NCBI GenBank assembly: GCA_028279215.1
Contig: JANQOF010000076.1
Span: 1 to 35,792 of the forward strand
Source: Pirellulales bacterium
GTDB lineage: Bacteria > Planctomycetota > Planctomycetia > Pirellulales > Lacipirellulaceae
Direction: 5' to 3'
Length of the DNA stretch: 35,792 bases
Shown piece by piece: positions 17,953-25,638 of this stretch. A program made the translations under genes and the position numbers. Position 1 is the first letter of the stretch. Every line of letters starts with the position of its first letter. The notes under the pieces were generated by a model that saw only the letters and a program-made list of their open reading frames with translations, did not search any database and was not told the origin of the DNA.

Positions 17953-18351
17953 ATGTTGCTTGCCGATGCGTGGCCCAGTACGGCGGATGCCTGGATTCTT
18001 ATGGGATACGTGGTGGTGGTATTTGGACTTCCCGTGGCGGGGTACGTGCTGCTGGCGGTCGACATCCGTGCCCACTACCGGCGTTTGCGCGGCGCGCTGG
18101 TGCGTGTGTCGCAGTACACACGCCGTTTGCCAAGTTGGGTGGCGCGCGATGCCAAGACGCGAAAGTATCGGCCACCCTGCGTTGCCGCGTTTGGGCTCGA
18201 AATGCCTTTCACTGAAGAAGAGTTACTTGAGGCGTATCGCCGCGAAGTGAAAACTAGACATCCTGATCGTGGCGGCGACCGCGACGATTTTCTTCAGTTG
18301 CAGCAGCAATTTGAGCAAGCTCGCTCGCTGCTTGCCGATGCAAGCAGCTAG
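17953..18351 (+). CDS. membrane-anchored J-domain protein
   Basis: This 132-residue protein has an N-terminal membrane span (about 15-37, LMGYVVVVFGLPVAGYVLLAV) and a basic linker. Its C-terminal J domain (about 86-130: FTEEELLEAYRREVKTRHPD) has the HPD tripeptide at 103-105. The HPD motif means it can stimulate an Hsp70 (DnaK) ATPase, here at the inner membrane. It lacks the glycine-rich, zinc and substrate-binding domains of DnaJ, so it resembles DjlA-like or TIM14-like co-chaperones. It sits 28 bases after the lipoprotein gene and 166 bases before lpxD; co-transcription with the former is likely. Confidence 0.8.
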   Translation: MLLADAWPSTADAWILMGYVVVVFGLPVAGYVLLAVDIRAHYRRLRGALVRVSQYTRRLPSWVARDAKTRKYRPPCVAAFGLEMPFTEEELLEAYRREVKTRHPDRGGDRDDFLQLQQQFEQARSLLADASS

Positions 18352-18517
18352 ATTCGGATCGTTGCTAGCATCGCAGGTGGTTGCTGTTGCTCGGCGGGGC
18401 GGCGAACGATACGATCGCCGTCTCGGTAAGCTCCCCTCGTGGTTCGGGCAACTCTCCAGGGCCACGCCCTGTGATTCACCCCACACGAACGACATGCCTG
18501 GGAAAGGACTCCCATCG

Positions 18518-19606
18518 ATGAACGAGCGACCCACTCGCACACTGGCTGAATTGGCGAAACTTGTCGTCGGTAAGACTTCTATTTCGTCGCATGTCGAGTT
18601 GCATGGAGCGGCGCCGTTGGACGAAGCGGCCCCCGGGCAACTAACCTTCATCGACCATCCGGAACGCGCCGGGCAGGCTGCCGAATCGTTGGCGTCGGCC
18701 GTACTGGTACCGCGTGGTGTGATGTGCAACGGCAAGCCTACCATCGAAGTCGCCGACGTGCACGAAGCATTTGGCGTGATTGTATCCGCGTTCCGTCGGC
18801 GTAGGGCAACAGCCTCCGTAGGCATCGCTGCGTCGGCCGTCGTGAGCAAAACGGCTCGAGTCTCCGACGACGTAGCGGTTGGACCCAACGCAACGATCGG
18901 CGACGAAGTTAGTATCGGCCAAGGCACCACAATCCATGCCGGCGCTCATGTTTCGCCTGGATGCACCATTGGCGAGAACGTCACGATTTACCCCGGCGCA
19001 GTCGTGTATGAAGATACGGTGATCGGCGACCACTGTGTGATTCATGCCGGTGCAGTCATCGGCGCTTACGGCTTTGGTTACCGCCAGCAAGATGGCCAGC
19101 ACCAGCTTTCCGCTCAGCTTGGCAACGTCGTGCTTGGCCGCAACGTCGAAGTCGGAGCCAACTCCACGATCGACCGTGGAACGTACAGCTCGACTCGGAT
19201 TGGCGACGGCACAAAAATCGACAACTTGGTGCAGGTCGCCCACAACTGCCAGATTGGCAAACACAACTTGCTGTGTGCGCAAGTTGGCATCGCTGGAAGC
19301 ACGACAACCGGCGACTACGTAGTAATGGCCGGGCAAGTCGGTGTTCGCGATCACGTTCACATTGGCGAGGGCGCACGGATTGGCGCGATGGCGGGCGTGT
19401 CGAACGACATTGCACCAGGCGTGGTGGCGTTTGGCGCGCCAGCAACGCCTGAGCGTGAACAGAAACTGCTGCTGGCCTCGCTCGCCAAACTTCCCGAAAT
19501 GCGAAAAGAGTTCAAGCAGGTCCGTAAGACCATTCGTGAACTCGAGGCCGCTAGCCAATGCCACCAACACTCACCCGGCGGTGCGTCGATCGATCCAGCC
19601 GCGTAA
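18518..19606 (+). CDS. lpxD: UDP-3-O-acylglucosamine N-acyltransferase
   Basis: This 362-residue enzyme of lipid A synthesis transfers a hydroxyacyl chain from acyl-ACP to the 2-amino group of UDP-3-O-acyl-glucosamine. An N-terminal uridine-binding domain (LTFIDHPERAG) precedes a long left-handed beta-helix of hexapeptide repeats. The conserved IGAYGFGYR block and the catalytic His in VQVAHNCQIG are present, as is the C-terminal helix (LPEMRKEFKQVRKTIRELE). The start at 18518 has GGAAAGGA nine bases upstream; the frame is open further 5' but overlaps the J-domain gene. lpxI follows after 11 bases. Confidence 0.95.
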   Translation: MNERPTRTLAELAKLVVGKTSISSHVELHGAAPLDEAAPGQLTFIDHPERAGQAAESLASAVLVPRGVMCNGKPTIEVADVHEAFGVIVSAFRRRRATASVGIAASAVVSKTARVSDDVAVGPNATIGDEVSIGQGTTIHAGAHVSPGCTIGENVTIYPGAVVYEDTVIGDHCVIHAGAVIGAYGFGYRQQDGQHQLSAQLGNVVLGRNVEVGANSTIDRGTYSSTRIGDGTKIDNLVQVAHNCQIGKHNLLCAQVGIAGSTTTGDYVVMAGQVGVRDHVHIGEGARIGAMAGVSNDIAPGVVAFGAPATPEREQKLLLASLAKLPEMRKEFKQVRKTIRELEAASQCHQHSPGGASIDPAA

Positions 19607-19617
19607 GCGAATCCCGC

Positions 19618-20541
19618 ATGTCGACTGCCGAGTTCTCAACAACGACGAACGACCGTCCAACCGTTGGGTTGCTTGCGGCGTGGGGCCGTTTTCCCTTCGC
19701 AGTAGCCGAGTCTCTCAAACGAGGTGGTTACCGAGTATGTTGCCTGGGTGTCAAAGGTCATGCAGATCGCAGCCTGGCCAACCTCTGCGACGAGTTCGAG
19801 TGGGTGGGAGTCGCCAAGCTAGGTCAAGCGTGTCGCTGGTTTGCCCGGCGTGGCGTAAACAAAGCGACCATGGCTGGAAAGATACACAAGGTGAATCTTC
19901 TGAAGCCCGGCGCTTGGTGGCGATACCTGCCCGACTGGACCACGACCACAGCGTTCTACTCGCACTTCGTTTCGGGACGATCCGACCGCAACGACGATAC
20001 GCTGCTGCTTGTAGTGATTGATACATTCGCACAGCACGGGATCGAGTTCTTGCCGGCTACTGACTTCGCACCCGAGTTGCTGGTGTTGCCAGGTCAGGTG
20101 GCTGGTCGTTCACTCAAACCCAGTGAATACGCCGACATTGAGTTTGGCTGGTATCTTGCCAAGAAGATGGGTGGACTCGACATCGGCCAAAGCGTGTGCG
20201 TCAGGGGTCAAGCGGTACTCGCCGTGGAAGCTGTTGAAGGAACCGACCGATGCATTGCGAGGGCGGGGCAACTTTGTGGTCGAGGGGGTTTTACCGTCGT
20301 CAAGACCGCGAAACCCCGGCAAGACATGCGTTTCGATGTGCCCACGATTGGCGTCGGTACTCTCCGCACAATGGCCCACGCCGGGGCTCGGGTTCTAGCG
20401 GTTGAGAGTGCACATACCATCCTCGTGCAATGCGACGAGTTCAAGAAACTTGCCAAAAAATCGGGTATTTCGGTTGTGGCCATTGCCAATATGCCCCAGG
20501 ACAAAGGTATCAGGCAGCCGCTCGGCCGCGCGGCAGTCTAG
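19618..20541 (+). CDS. lpxI: UDP-2,3-diacylglucosamine pyrophosphatase LpxI
   Basis: This 307-residue protein of the DUF1009/LpxI family hydrolyses UDP-2,3-diacylglucosamine to lipid X and UMP, the step after LpxC/LpxD, and replaces LpxH in many lineages. Family blocks are visible: the N-terminal VGLLAAWGRFPFAVAES, then ATMAGKIHK, VVIDTFAQHGIEFLP, DIGQSVCVRGQAVLAVEAVE and FDVPTIGVGTL, ending MPQDKGIRQPLG. The start at 19618 avoids overlap with lpxD; the gap is 11 bases, so the two genes are one operon. No lpxB follows in the window. Confidence 0.93.
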   Translation: MSTAEFSTTTNDRPTVGLLAAWGRFPFAVAESLKRGGYRVCCLGVKGHADRSLANLCDEFEWVGVAKLGQACRWFARRGVNKATMAGKIHKVNLLKPGAWWRYLPDWTTTTAFYSHFVSGRSDRNDDTLLLVVIDTFAQHGIEFLPATDFAPELLVLPGQVAGRSLKPSEYADIEFGWYLAKKMGGLDIGQSVCVRGQAVLAVEAVEGTDRCIARAGQLCGRGGFTVVKTAKPRQDMRFDVPTIGVGTLRTMAHAGARVLAVESAHTILVQCDEFKKLAKKSGISVVAIANMPQDKGIRQPLGRAAV

Positions 20542-20964
20542 GTCGCAAACCTTTGCGCTGTATAACCTTACGATTACTCACCTAGGCGTCATCAACGGTT
20601 TTCCAAGGGGCGAGTGGTGAAAGCGCTGCCTTGCATTCCGCAGGGCTAGCGCCGACCGTAACTACCTCGCAACTTTTTCTGACCCAAACGGTCACAGTTA
20701 ATTGAGTCATTTTCACCGGATGACTATACTGCAGATCGGGGAAATACTGAGGTGCGATCCCGTTCGGGTGTCGTACTTGCTACCCCTCTTACAAACCCCA
20801 TGGATATCGGATCGCTAGTGAAGCGGATAATAGCCGACGCGCGACGATGATCGTTGCAAGGAATGTCGGTGGAACAACTAATCTAGCCAATGCAAGCACA
20901 GCGATGTCGGAACAGAGAAACTGCGCATCACTCGGTGTCGCGGTCGCTTGCGGAGCTTTGAGAG
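20542..20964. other. intergenic region between lpxI and the sigma-54 activator
   Basis: This 423-base region has no supported gene. It contains a good promoter at 20702-20730 and a long predicted leader. A 16-codon frame starting MDIGSLVKRIIADARR lies inside the leader, but there is no evidence that it is translated. Confidence 0.45.
20702..20730 (+). promoter_or_regulatory. promoter with long leader before the sigma-54 activator gene
   Basis: TTGAGT (20702-20707), a 17-base spacer and TATACT (20725-20730) fit a housekeeping promoter well. The next ATG of a recognised gene is 234 bases away (20965), so the transcript would have a leader of about 227 bases. Confidence 0.5.
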
Positions 20965-21957
20965 ATGGCACCAGAGGCACTCACCCCATCCATTGAGTCA
21001 CTTCTTGCATTACCGCCTAACCACCCGAAGAGTTGGGTATTGGGAAGTAATGCGCGAGTCACCCGGATCGCGAGTCATGCCGAGAAGGCAGCGGAGGTCC
21101 AGTGTCCCGTTCTAATCACCGGCGAGACCGGAACCGGTAAAGAAGTTTGGGCTCGACTGCTGCACGAACTTGGACCGCGTCGCAAGCGGCTGTTTGTGCC
21201 AGTCAACTGTGCGGCGCTAACGCCAACCTTGGCCGAAAGCCAGTTGTTCGGCCACGAAAAAGGCGCGTTCACGGGCGCCGCCGGCGCGAGTCTCGGTGTG
21301 TTTCGAGCCGGCGAGGGAGGTATCGTATTCCTCGACGAAGTTGGGGAAATGCCCACCGAGCTTCAACCCAAGCTGCTTCGGGTATTGCAAGAGGGCGAGG
21401 TAACGCCCGTAGGTGCTGCCAAACCGGTACCCGTGGACGTGCAGATCGTCGCAGCTACGAACCGCGATCTAGAAGCGGAAGTAGCCGCTGGGCGGTTCCG
21501 TGAGGATCTCTATTACCGCCTGAATATGGTGGAACTCGAGGTGCCGCCGCTACGCCACCGCGTAGACGATGTCCCACATTTCATCGAGTATTTTTCCCAA
21601 AAATACGCTGCGAAGTACAAGCGCGACGTGTGGTCGCCCACAGCCGACCGGCTCCGCCAATTCTGTGAGTACCATTGGCCCGGCAACATTCGACAGCTAG
21701 GACATGTGATCGAGCAGGCTTACGTGCTCGATTGCGAGCCAACGCTTCCAAACGCTCGTAAGGCCGAGACCACGTCGCCTGCGCTACCGTTCACAAATCT
21801 CGCCAAGCTGCGACGCATGGCGCTCAGGCAGGCGCTGCAAGCGACACGTGGACACAAAGGCCGTGCGGCAAAGATGTTAGGCATCCACGCCAACACGATG
21901 ACAAGGTTGCTGTCGCAACTCGATGCCGAAGAGCAGCAGGGCGACCTTCGAGAATAG
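20965..21957 (+). CDS. sigma-54-dependent transcriptional activator without receiver domain
   Basis: This 330-residue enhancer-binding protein starts almost directly with the AAA+ domain (about 27-255). Walker A is GETGTGKE (53-60), the sigma-54 contact loop GAFTGA is at 100-105, and Walker B is GIVFLDE (119-125). REDLYYRLNMVELEVPPLR and WPGNIRQLGHVIEQA are also standard. A Fis-type helix-turn-helix ends the protein (about 280-320, LQATRGHKGRAAKMLGIHAN). There is no N-terminal receiver, GAF or PAS domain, as in PspF, so activity is probably set by a partner protein or by expression level. No sensor kinase is adjacent. It activates RpoN promoters; targets are unknown. Confidence 0.93.
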   Translation: MAPEALTPSIESLLALPPNHPKSWVLGSNARVTRIASHAEKAAEVQCPVLITGETGTGKEVWARLLHELGPRRKRLFVPVNCAALTPTLAESQLFGHEKGAFTGAAGASLGVFRAGEGGIVFLDEVGEMPTELQPKLLRVLQEGEVTPVGAAKPVPVDVQIVAATNRDLEAEVAAGRFREDLYYRLNMVELEVPPLRHRVDDVPHFIEYFSQKYAAKYKRDVWSPTADRLRQFCEYHWPGNIRQLGHVIEQAYVLDCEPTLPNARKAETTSPALPFTNLAKLRRMALRQALQATRGHKGRAAKMLGIHANTMTRLLSQLDAEEQQGDLRE

Positions 21958-22063
21958 CAAGCCGCTCACCTTCTCCCCCAATTTGTCGCTCGCACATCAC
22001 TCGCATTGTGAACCGGCAATCCGCCGGCTATAGACGCCACTCGGTGTAAGTAGCCAGAGCGTA

Positions 22064-22654
22064 CTACACGGAGGCGTAGCGCCACAGTGGAGATTTGAGT
22101 AAACTTGGCAAGTCCTATTTAGTTCAAGAAGGAGCTGGTGGTCTACTCGAAGGAGCGGCGTGCGGAAGTGCTGGCGACGTGTGACGCTGGCAAAGGAACG
22201 CGAGAAGTCGCGTTGATGCTCGGCGTGAGCGAGTCTTGAGTGCGTCGGGGCAAGCAAGAACGGCCTAAACTTGGCAAGATCGCCCAGAACTTACACGGAA
22301 CCGAACGCCCGAGTGGGCGTCTCATGCCCAGTTGGCTGCGTAAGAAGATCGCCGCCCATCCCGACGCGACGCTGATGGAACTGGTGGTGATGGCCGCTGT
22401 CGGAACGGGGCTGGACCACGACGGACGCAACCATCTGTCGGGCGCTCCAGGCGCTCCGCTTAACGCGAAGAAAAATACGCTCATCGCTGCCAAGCAGGAC
22501 TGGCCTTTAGCAAGTTCAAACAACGCCTGAGAGCCGGAGCCCAACGCACCCAAGAACGACTCGTGAGCTTATGCGGAAAGGTGCTCGAGCTCTTCAACGA
22601 AACCGAAATCCGCAACTACTTCCAGCATTGCGGGTACCGCTACGCTTAGTGTAG
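22064..22654 (+). mobile_element. internally deleted IS630-family element with both terminal inverted repeats
   Basis: The left end CTACACGGAGGCGTAGCG (22064-22081) and right end CGCTACGCTTAGTGTAG (22638-22654) are imperfect inverted repeats. The left end is flanked by TA, the IS630 target; the right end by TG, one base away from TA. The element is 591 bp, about half of a normal IS630 copy (about 1.1 kb). It contains a transposase remnant with a nonsense codon and a large internal deletion, so it cannot move itself. With intact ends it could perhaps be moved in trans. Confidence 0.7.
22123..22649 (+). pseudogene. IS630-family transposase remnant
   Basis: The N-terminal part reads YSKERRAEVLATCDAGKGTR then EVALMLGVSES, the helix-turn-helix of IS630-type transposases. 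A TGA at 22237-22239 stands where family members have Trp before VRR (TGG to TGA). The frame continues through RRGKQERPKLG to [15 protein letters not shown]. From there the sequence jumps frame (22506 on) to [19 protein letters not shown] and ends [17 protein letters not shown], the IS630 C-terminus. The catalytic DDE core between these blocks is missing. The stop codon lies in the right inverted repeat. Confidence 0.75.
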
Positions 22655-22819
22655 TGCGTTCTCGCCTCTTGATCGTCAAAGAGGTCATCGCAATTAGGCT
22701 TGATACTGGAGAATCTCAAGGTGACCCGCCATACTCGGCCTTTTCGGTCACCCAGGCGCGGGCCGCCTCTCCAAGACTAAGAAGACCCGCGGAGCATTCT
22801 CGCGAACGGGCGCTTCCAT

Positions 22820-23725
22820 ATGAGTATGCTCGAATACACCTCACTCTACGGCAGTGCTCTCGCAAGCGTAAGCAACTATGGCTGCACTGCCTGTCGGGGT
22901 GGTCCCGCCGCTGAGGAGATCTCAGACGGCAACAAGATTGTTCTCATGCGCCATGGCGTGTTCTGCAGGCACTTCGGAAAGCAAGCTGTCACTAGCGACG
23001 TCAATCATGTGACGTTCTTCTCAGATGGATCATCGTACCGCGTGAGTCATCCGGCCGACTGTGGAGATCGTGGAACCATCTTGTCTGTCTTGCCGCGAGT
23101 TCTCAACGACATCATCCGCGAATTCGACCCGTCAATCGACGACCACCCCGACCGCCCGTTCCCGTTTCACGCAGGCCCCTGCAACGCCACCACATTCTAC
23201 CGGCACCGTGAACTCGTGTTGATTCTTGAGTCTGGTCAATTTCCTCCGCCGGACCCGCTTTGGGTCGATGAGAAGGTGCTGCAGCTCATCGCTGATGTGC
23301 TAGGCGCTGCATTCCAAAGCCAAGGACCGCAGAAGTCGCAACATCGCCCGCGGACAAATTCGAAGCATGCCGATCTTGCCGAATCGGCCAAGTCCTACGT
23401 GGCGAGCCGAATAGGCCAACACGTCACGCTCGACGAGGTAGCCCACGCAATAGGTATCTCACCGTTCCATCTTGCTCGCGTTTTTCGGCAACGCGCCGGT
23501 CTGCCTCTCCATCGCTACCTCGTTTGCTTGCGACTTCGCACGTCGCTCGAACGGCTGGCCGCCGGCGCGAACGATCTCACCACCTTGGCTCTCGAACTCG
23601 GATTTTCCAGCCACAGCCACTTCACCGATAGCTTTCGCCGTGAGTTCGGTTGTTCGCCGTCTGAAATGCGCCACAGCCTCACTCGCAAGTCGCTCCACGA
23701 AATGAGCAAGAATCTGGAAGTCTAG
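22820..23725 (+). CDS. AraC-family transcriptional regulator
   Basis: In this 301-residue protein the N-terminal part (about 1-165) is the cupin-like effector region (SMLEYTSLYGSALASVSNYG, FFSDGSSYRVSHPADCGDRG). The C-terminal AraC/XylS DNA-binding domain (about 190-290) has both helix-turn-helix motifs: TLDEVAHAIGISPFHLARVF and DLTTLALELGFSSHSHFTDS, ending RREFGCSPSEMR. The ligand is unknown. The next two genes, in the same direction, may be its targets. No clear ribosome binding site is seen before the first ATG at 22820. Confidence 0.9.
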   Translation: MSMLEYTSLYGSALASVSNYGCTACRGGPAAEEISDGNKIVLMRHGVFCRHFGKQAVTSDVNHVTFFSDGSSYRVSHPADCGDRGTILSVLPRVLNDIIREFDPSIDDHPDRPFPFHAGPCNATTFYRHRELVLILESGQFPPPDPLWVDEKVLQLIADVLGAAFQSQGPQKSQHRPRTNSKHADLAESAKSYVASRIGQHVTLDEVAHAIGISPFHLARVFRQRAGLPLHRYLVCLRLRTSLERLAAGANDLTTLALELGFSSHSHFTDSFRREFGCSPSEMRHSLTRKSLHEMSKNLEV

Positions 23726-23778
23726 TTTCTCGACGTTGGCTACGATGCCTGCACGTTACGCCAATCCTCGTAGATTCT

Positions 23779-24384
23779 ATGCCCAATCCAGATCCCAAGA
23801 AAATCAGAAATTTTGCGTCGCCAGAAGAGCTAGGCCGGTGGCTGGAAACCAATCATGCCACTGAGAGTGAACTGTGGGTGAAGGTGTTCAAGAAGAAGAC
23901 GGGGACACCAAGTGTGACTTGGAATGAGATCGTGATTGAAGCGCTGTGTTGGGGCTGGATCGATGGCGTTAAGAAGTCGATTAATGACAAGGCCTATCTC
24001 CAACGGATTACTCCACGAAAAGCTCGAAGCAATTGGTCGAAGAAGAACAGAGAACACGCGGAGCGTTTGATTAGCGAGGGTCGGATGCAAGAGACCGGGC
24101 TCATACACGTCCGTGACGCGCAAGCCGACGGTCGTTGGGAAAACGCCTATGCCCCCGCAAGTGAAATGGAGGCGCCAGCAGATTTCCTAAGAGCGCTGGA
24201 GAGCAGGAAGAAGGCAAAGCAGTTCTTTGAAACGCTGAACAAATCTAGCCGGTATGCGATCGCTTACGGACTCGCGACGGCGAAGAGACCCGAAACTCGA
24301 CAGCGGCGATTCGATAAGTTCATGGACATGCTAGTACGCCAGGAGAAGCCGGGGTTTGGATTCAAAGAGCGCAAGAAGGCGTAG
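23779..24384 (+). CDS. YdeI/OmpD-associated family protein
   Basis: This 201-residue YdeI-type protein is recognised from FASPEELGRWLETNHATESE, LWVKVFKKKTGTPSVTWNE, IVIEALCWGWIDGVKKSIND and ITPRKARSNWSKKNREHAER. The family is named from Enterobacteria, where members are linked to antimicrobial peptide resistance; in most bacteria the role is undefined. Codon use is visibly more AT-rich and Lys-rich than in the surrounding chromosome, consistent with recent acquisition. It lies 53 bases after the AraC gene and 45 bases before the SRPBCC-VOC gene. Confidence 0.88.
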   Translation: MPNPDPKKIRNFASPEELGRWLETNHATESELWVKVFKKKTGTPSVTWNEIVIEALCWGWIDGVKKSINDKAYLQRITPRKARSNWSKKNREHAERLISEGRMQETGLIHVRDAQADGRWENAYAPASEMEAPADFLRALESRKKAKQFFETLNKSSRYAIAYGLATAKRPETRQRRFDKFMDMLVRQEKPGFGFKERKKA

Positions 24385-24429
24385 CAAACGGAGTTGTTCT
24401 TTGTCGTTGGTTGATGGGAGTTCTTGAAC

Positions 24430-25356
24430 GTGGGTTCTATCCGTAAAGAGGTTGTCATCGTTGCGCCGCTCGCTGCCGTGTGGGATGCGGTTAGGGACGT
24501 AGGGGCCATCCATACTCGATTGTGCCCCGGCATGGTCTCCAACACGACGCTCGAAGAAGGTGGTGCGATCCGCGTCGTCACGTTCGACAACGGTCTTGTC
24601 CTGCGGGAACGAATCATCGCCGTGGATGATGTCGTCCGGCGGCTCGTCTGGTCGGTCGTCGATGGTCCATTCGAGCACCACAACGCGTCCGTTAGTGTCG
24701 AAGGTGATGACCAGCAGTGCCAAGTGGTGTGGACTGCCGACCTGCTGCCGAATGAACTCACCGATACGGTCGCCACGATCATGGAACGTGGCCTCGGCCT
24801 GACAAAGCAGACGCAAGAGGCTGCCGCGAATTCAGCGAGAGTTGCTGAATCCCAGCAAGATACGGACCGCGGGCAGGTCGTGTTCTGCCCAGCGGACCGA
24901 CCAACACTTCATCACGTCAGTCTGTTCGTCGCCGACCTGCAAGCGTCCACCCGGTTCTACATCGCTGGGCTTGGGCTGTCATTAACGGAGGAGTTTCACG
25001 ACATCGTTGGGCGGCGGGCCACTGGTGAGTTCCCATTTGGGGTCGCAAGTGTTTTCTTGGAGGCCGGGGACGGGCGGTATATCGAGTTGCACCCTGTCGG
25101 TCAGGGAGCCATGTCTGAGCCAGGGTTTCCTCTAAATCATCTCGCACTGGGCGTGACGGATGTGGATGCCGCCTACGCTCGTGCACTCGAAGCTGGCGGG
25201 GCACCCTTCGACATCCCGGTGCAGGAGCAGCATTGGGACGGCACGCCGCTCGACGTAGAGATGACCGGCGACCGCCCGGAATCCACGCGAATGGCGTTCG
25301 TCCAGGGGCCAAGTGGTGAGCTGATCGAACTGTACCAGGCAACTGCGACGAATTGA
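24430..25356 (+). CDS. fusion of an SRPBCC (START-like) domain and a VOC (glyoxalase-like) domain
   Basis: This is a protein of about 308 residues. Residues 1-140 form an SRPBCC/polyketide-cyclase-like domain (KEVVIVAPLAAVWDAVRDVG, VWTADLLPNELTDTV). Residues about 157-305 form a VOC fold. The VOC metal ligands are visible: His in LHHVSLFVAD, Glu in RYIELHP, His in NHLALGVTDVD and Glu in GELIELYQ. The metal site looks intact, so a metal-dependent lyase, isomerase or dioxygenase is possible; the substrate is unknown. GTG at 24430 has GGGAG nine bases upstream and is preferred to TTG at 24424. It probably belongs to the same acquired unit as the AraC and YdeI genes. Confidence 0.8.
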   Translation: MGSIRKEVVIVAPLAAVWDAVRDVGAIHTRLCPGMVSNTTLEEGGAIRVVTFDNGLVLRERIIAVDDVVRRLVWSVVDGPFEHHNASVSVEGDDQQCQVVWTADLLPNELTDTVATIMERGLGLTKQTQEAAANSARVAESQQDTDRGQVVFCPADRPTLHHVSLFVADLQASTRFYIAGLGLSLTEEFHDIVGRRATGEFPFGVASVFLEAGDGRYIELHPVGQGAMSEPGFPLNHLALGVTDVDAAYARALEAGGAPFDIPVQEQHWDGTPLDVEMTGDRPESTRMAFVQGPSGELIELYQATATN

Positions 25357-25500
25357 CTCGTAATTCATATCTCGGCTCGACTGCCGCCTATGCCCTGCCC
25401 TGCTTTAGACTAGCGATGCCACAATGACGTGGCGCCCGGTGCGCTAACTGGGGTGGTTTCAGCTCTGTTTCCCCCTTTTTTTCATGGGCAAACCGCGCTT

Positions 25501-25529
25501 TTGCCGATGCCGCTCAAGCGGACTAAAAT
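25501..25529 (+). promoter_or_regulatory. candidate htrA promoter
   Basis: TTGCCG (25501-25506), 17 bases and TAAAAT (25524-25529) form a good promoter about 110 bases before the protease ATG. No RpoE-type (GAACTT) element was noticed. Confidence 0.5.
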
Positions 25530-25638
25530 GGCGGCGAAGGCGAACGATTGGCCCGTTTTCCACGTAATAGCAGTGTCGCCAAAACACAATCCGCGGCCGC
25601 CAATTCTCATGGCGCCGGCCCAGATAAGGAACACCAAT

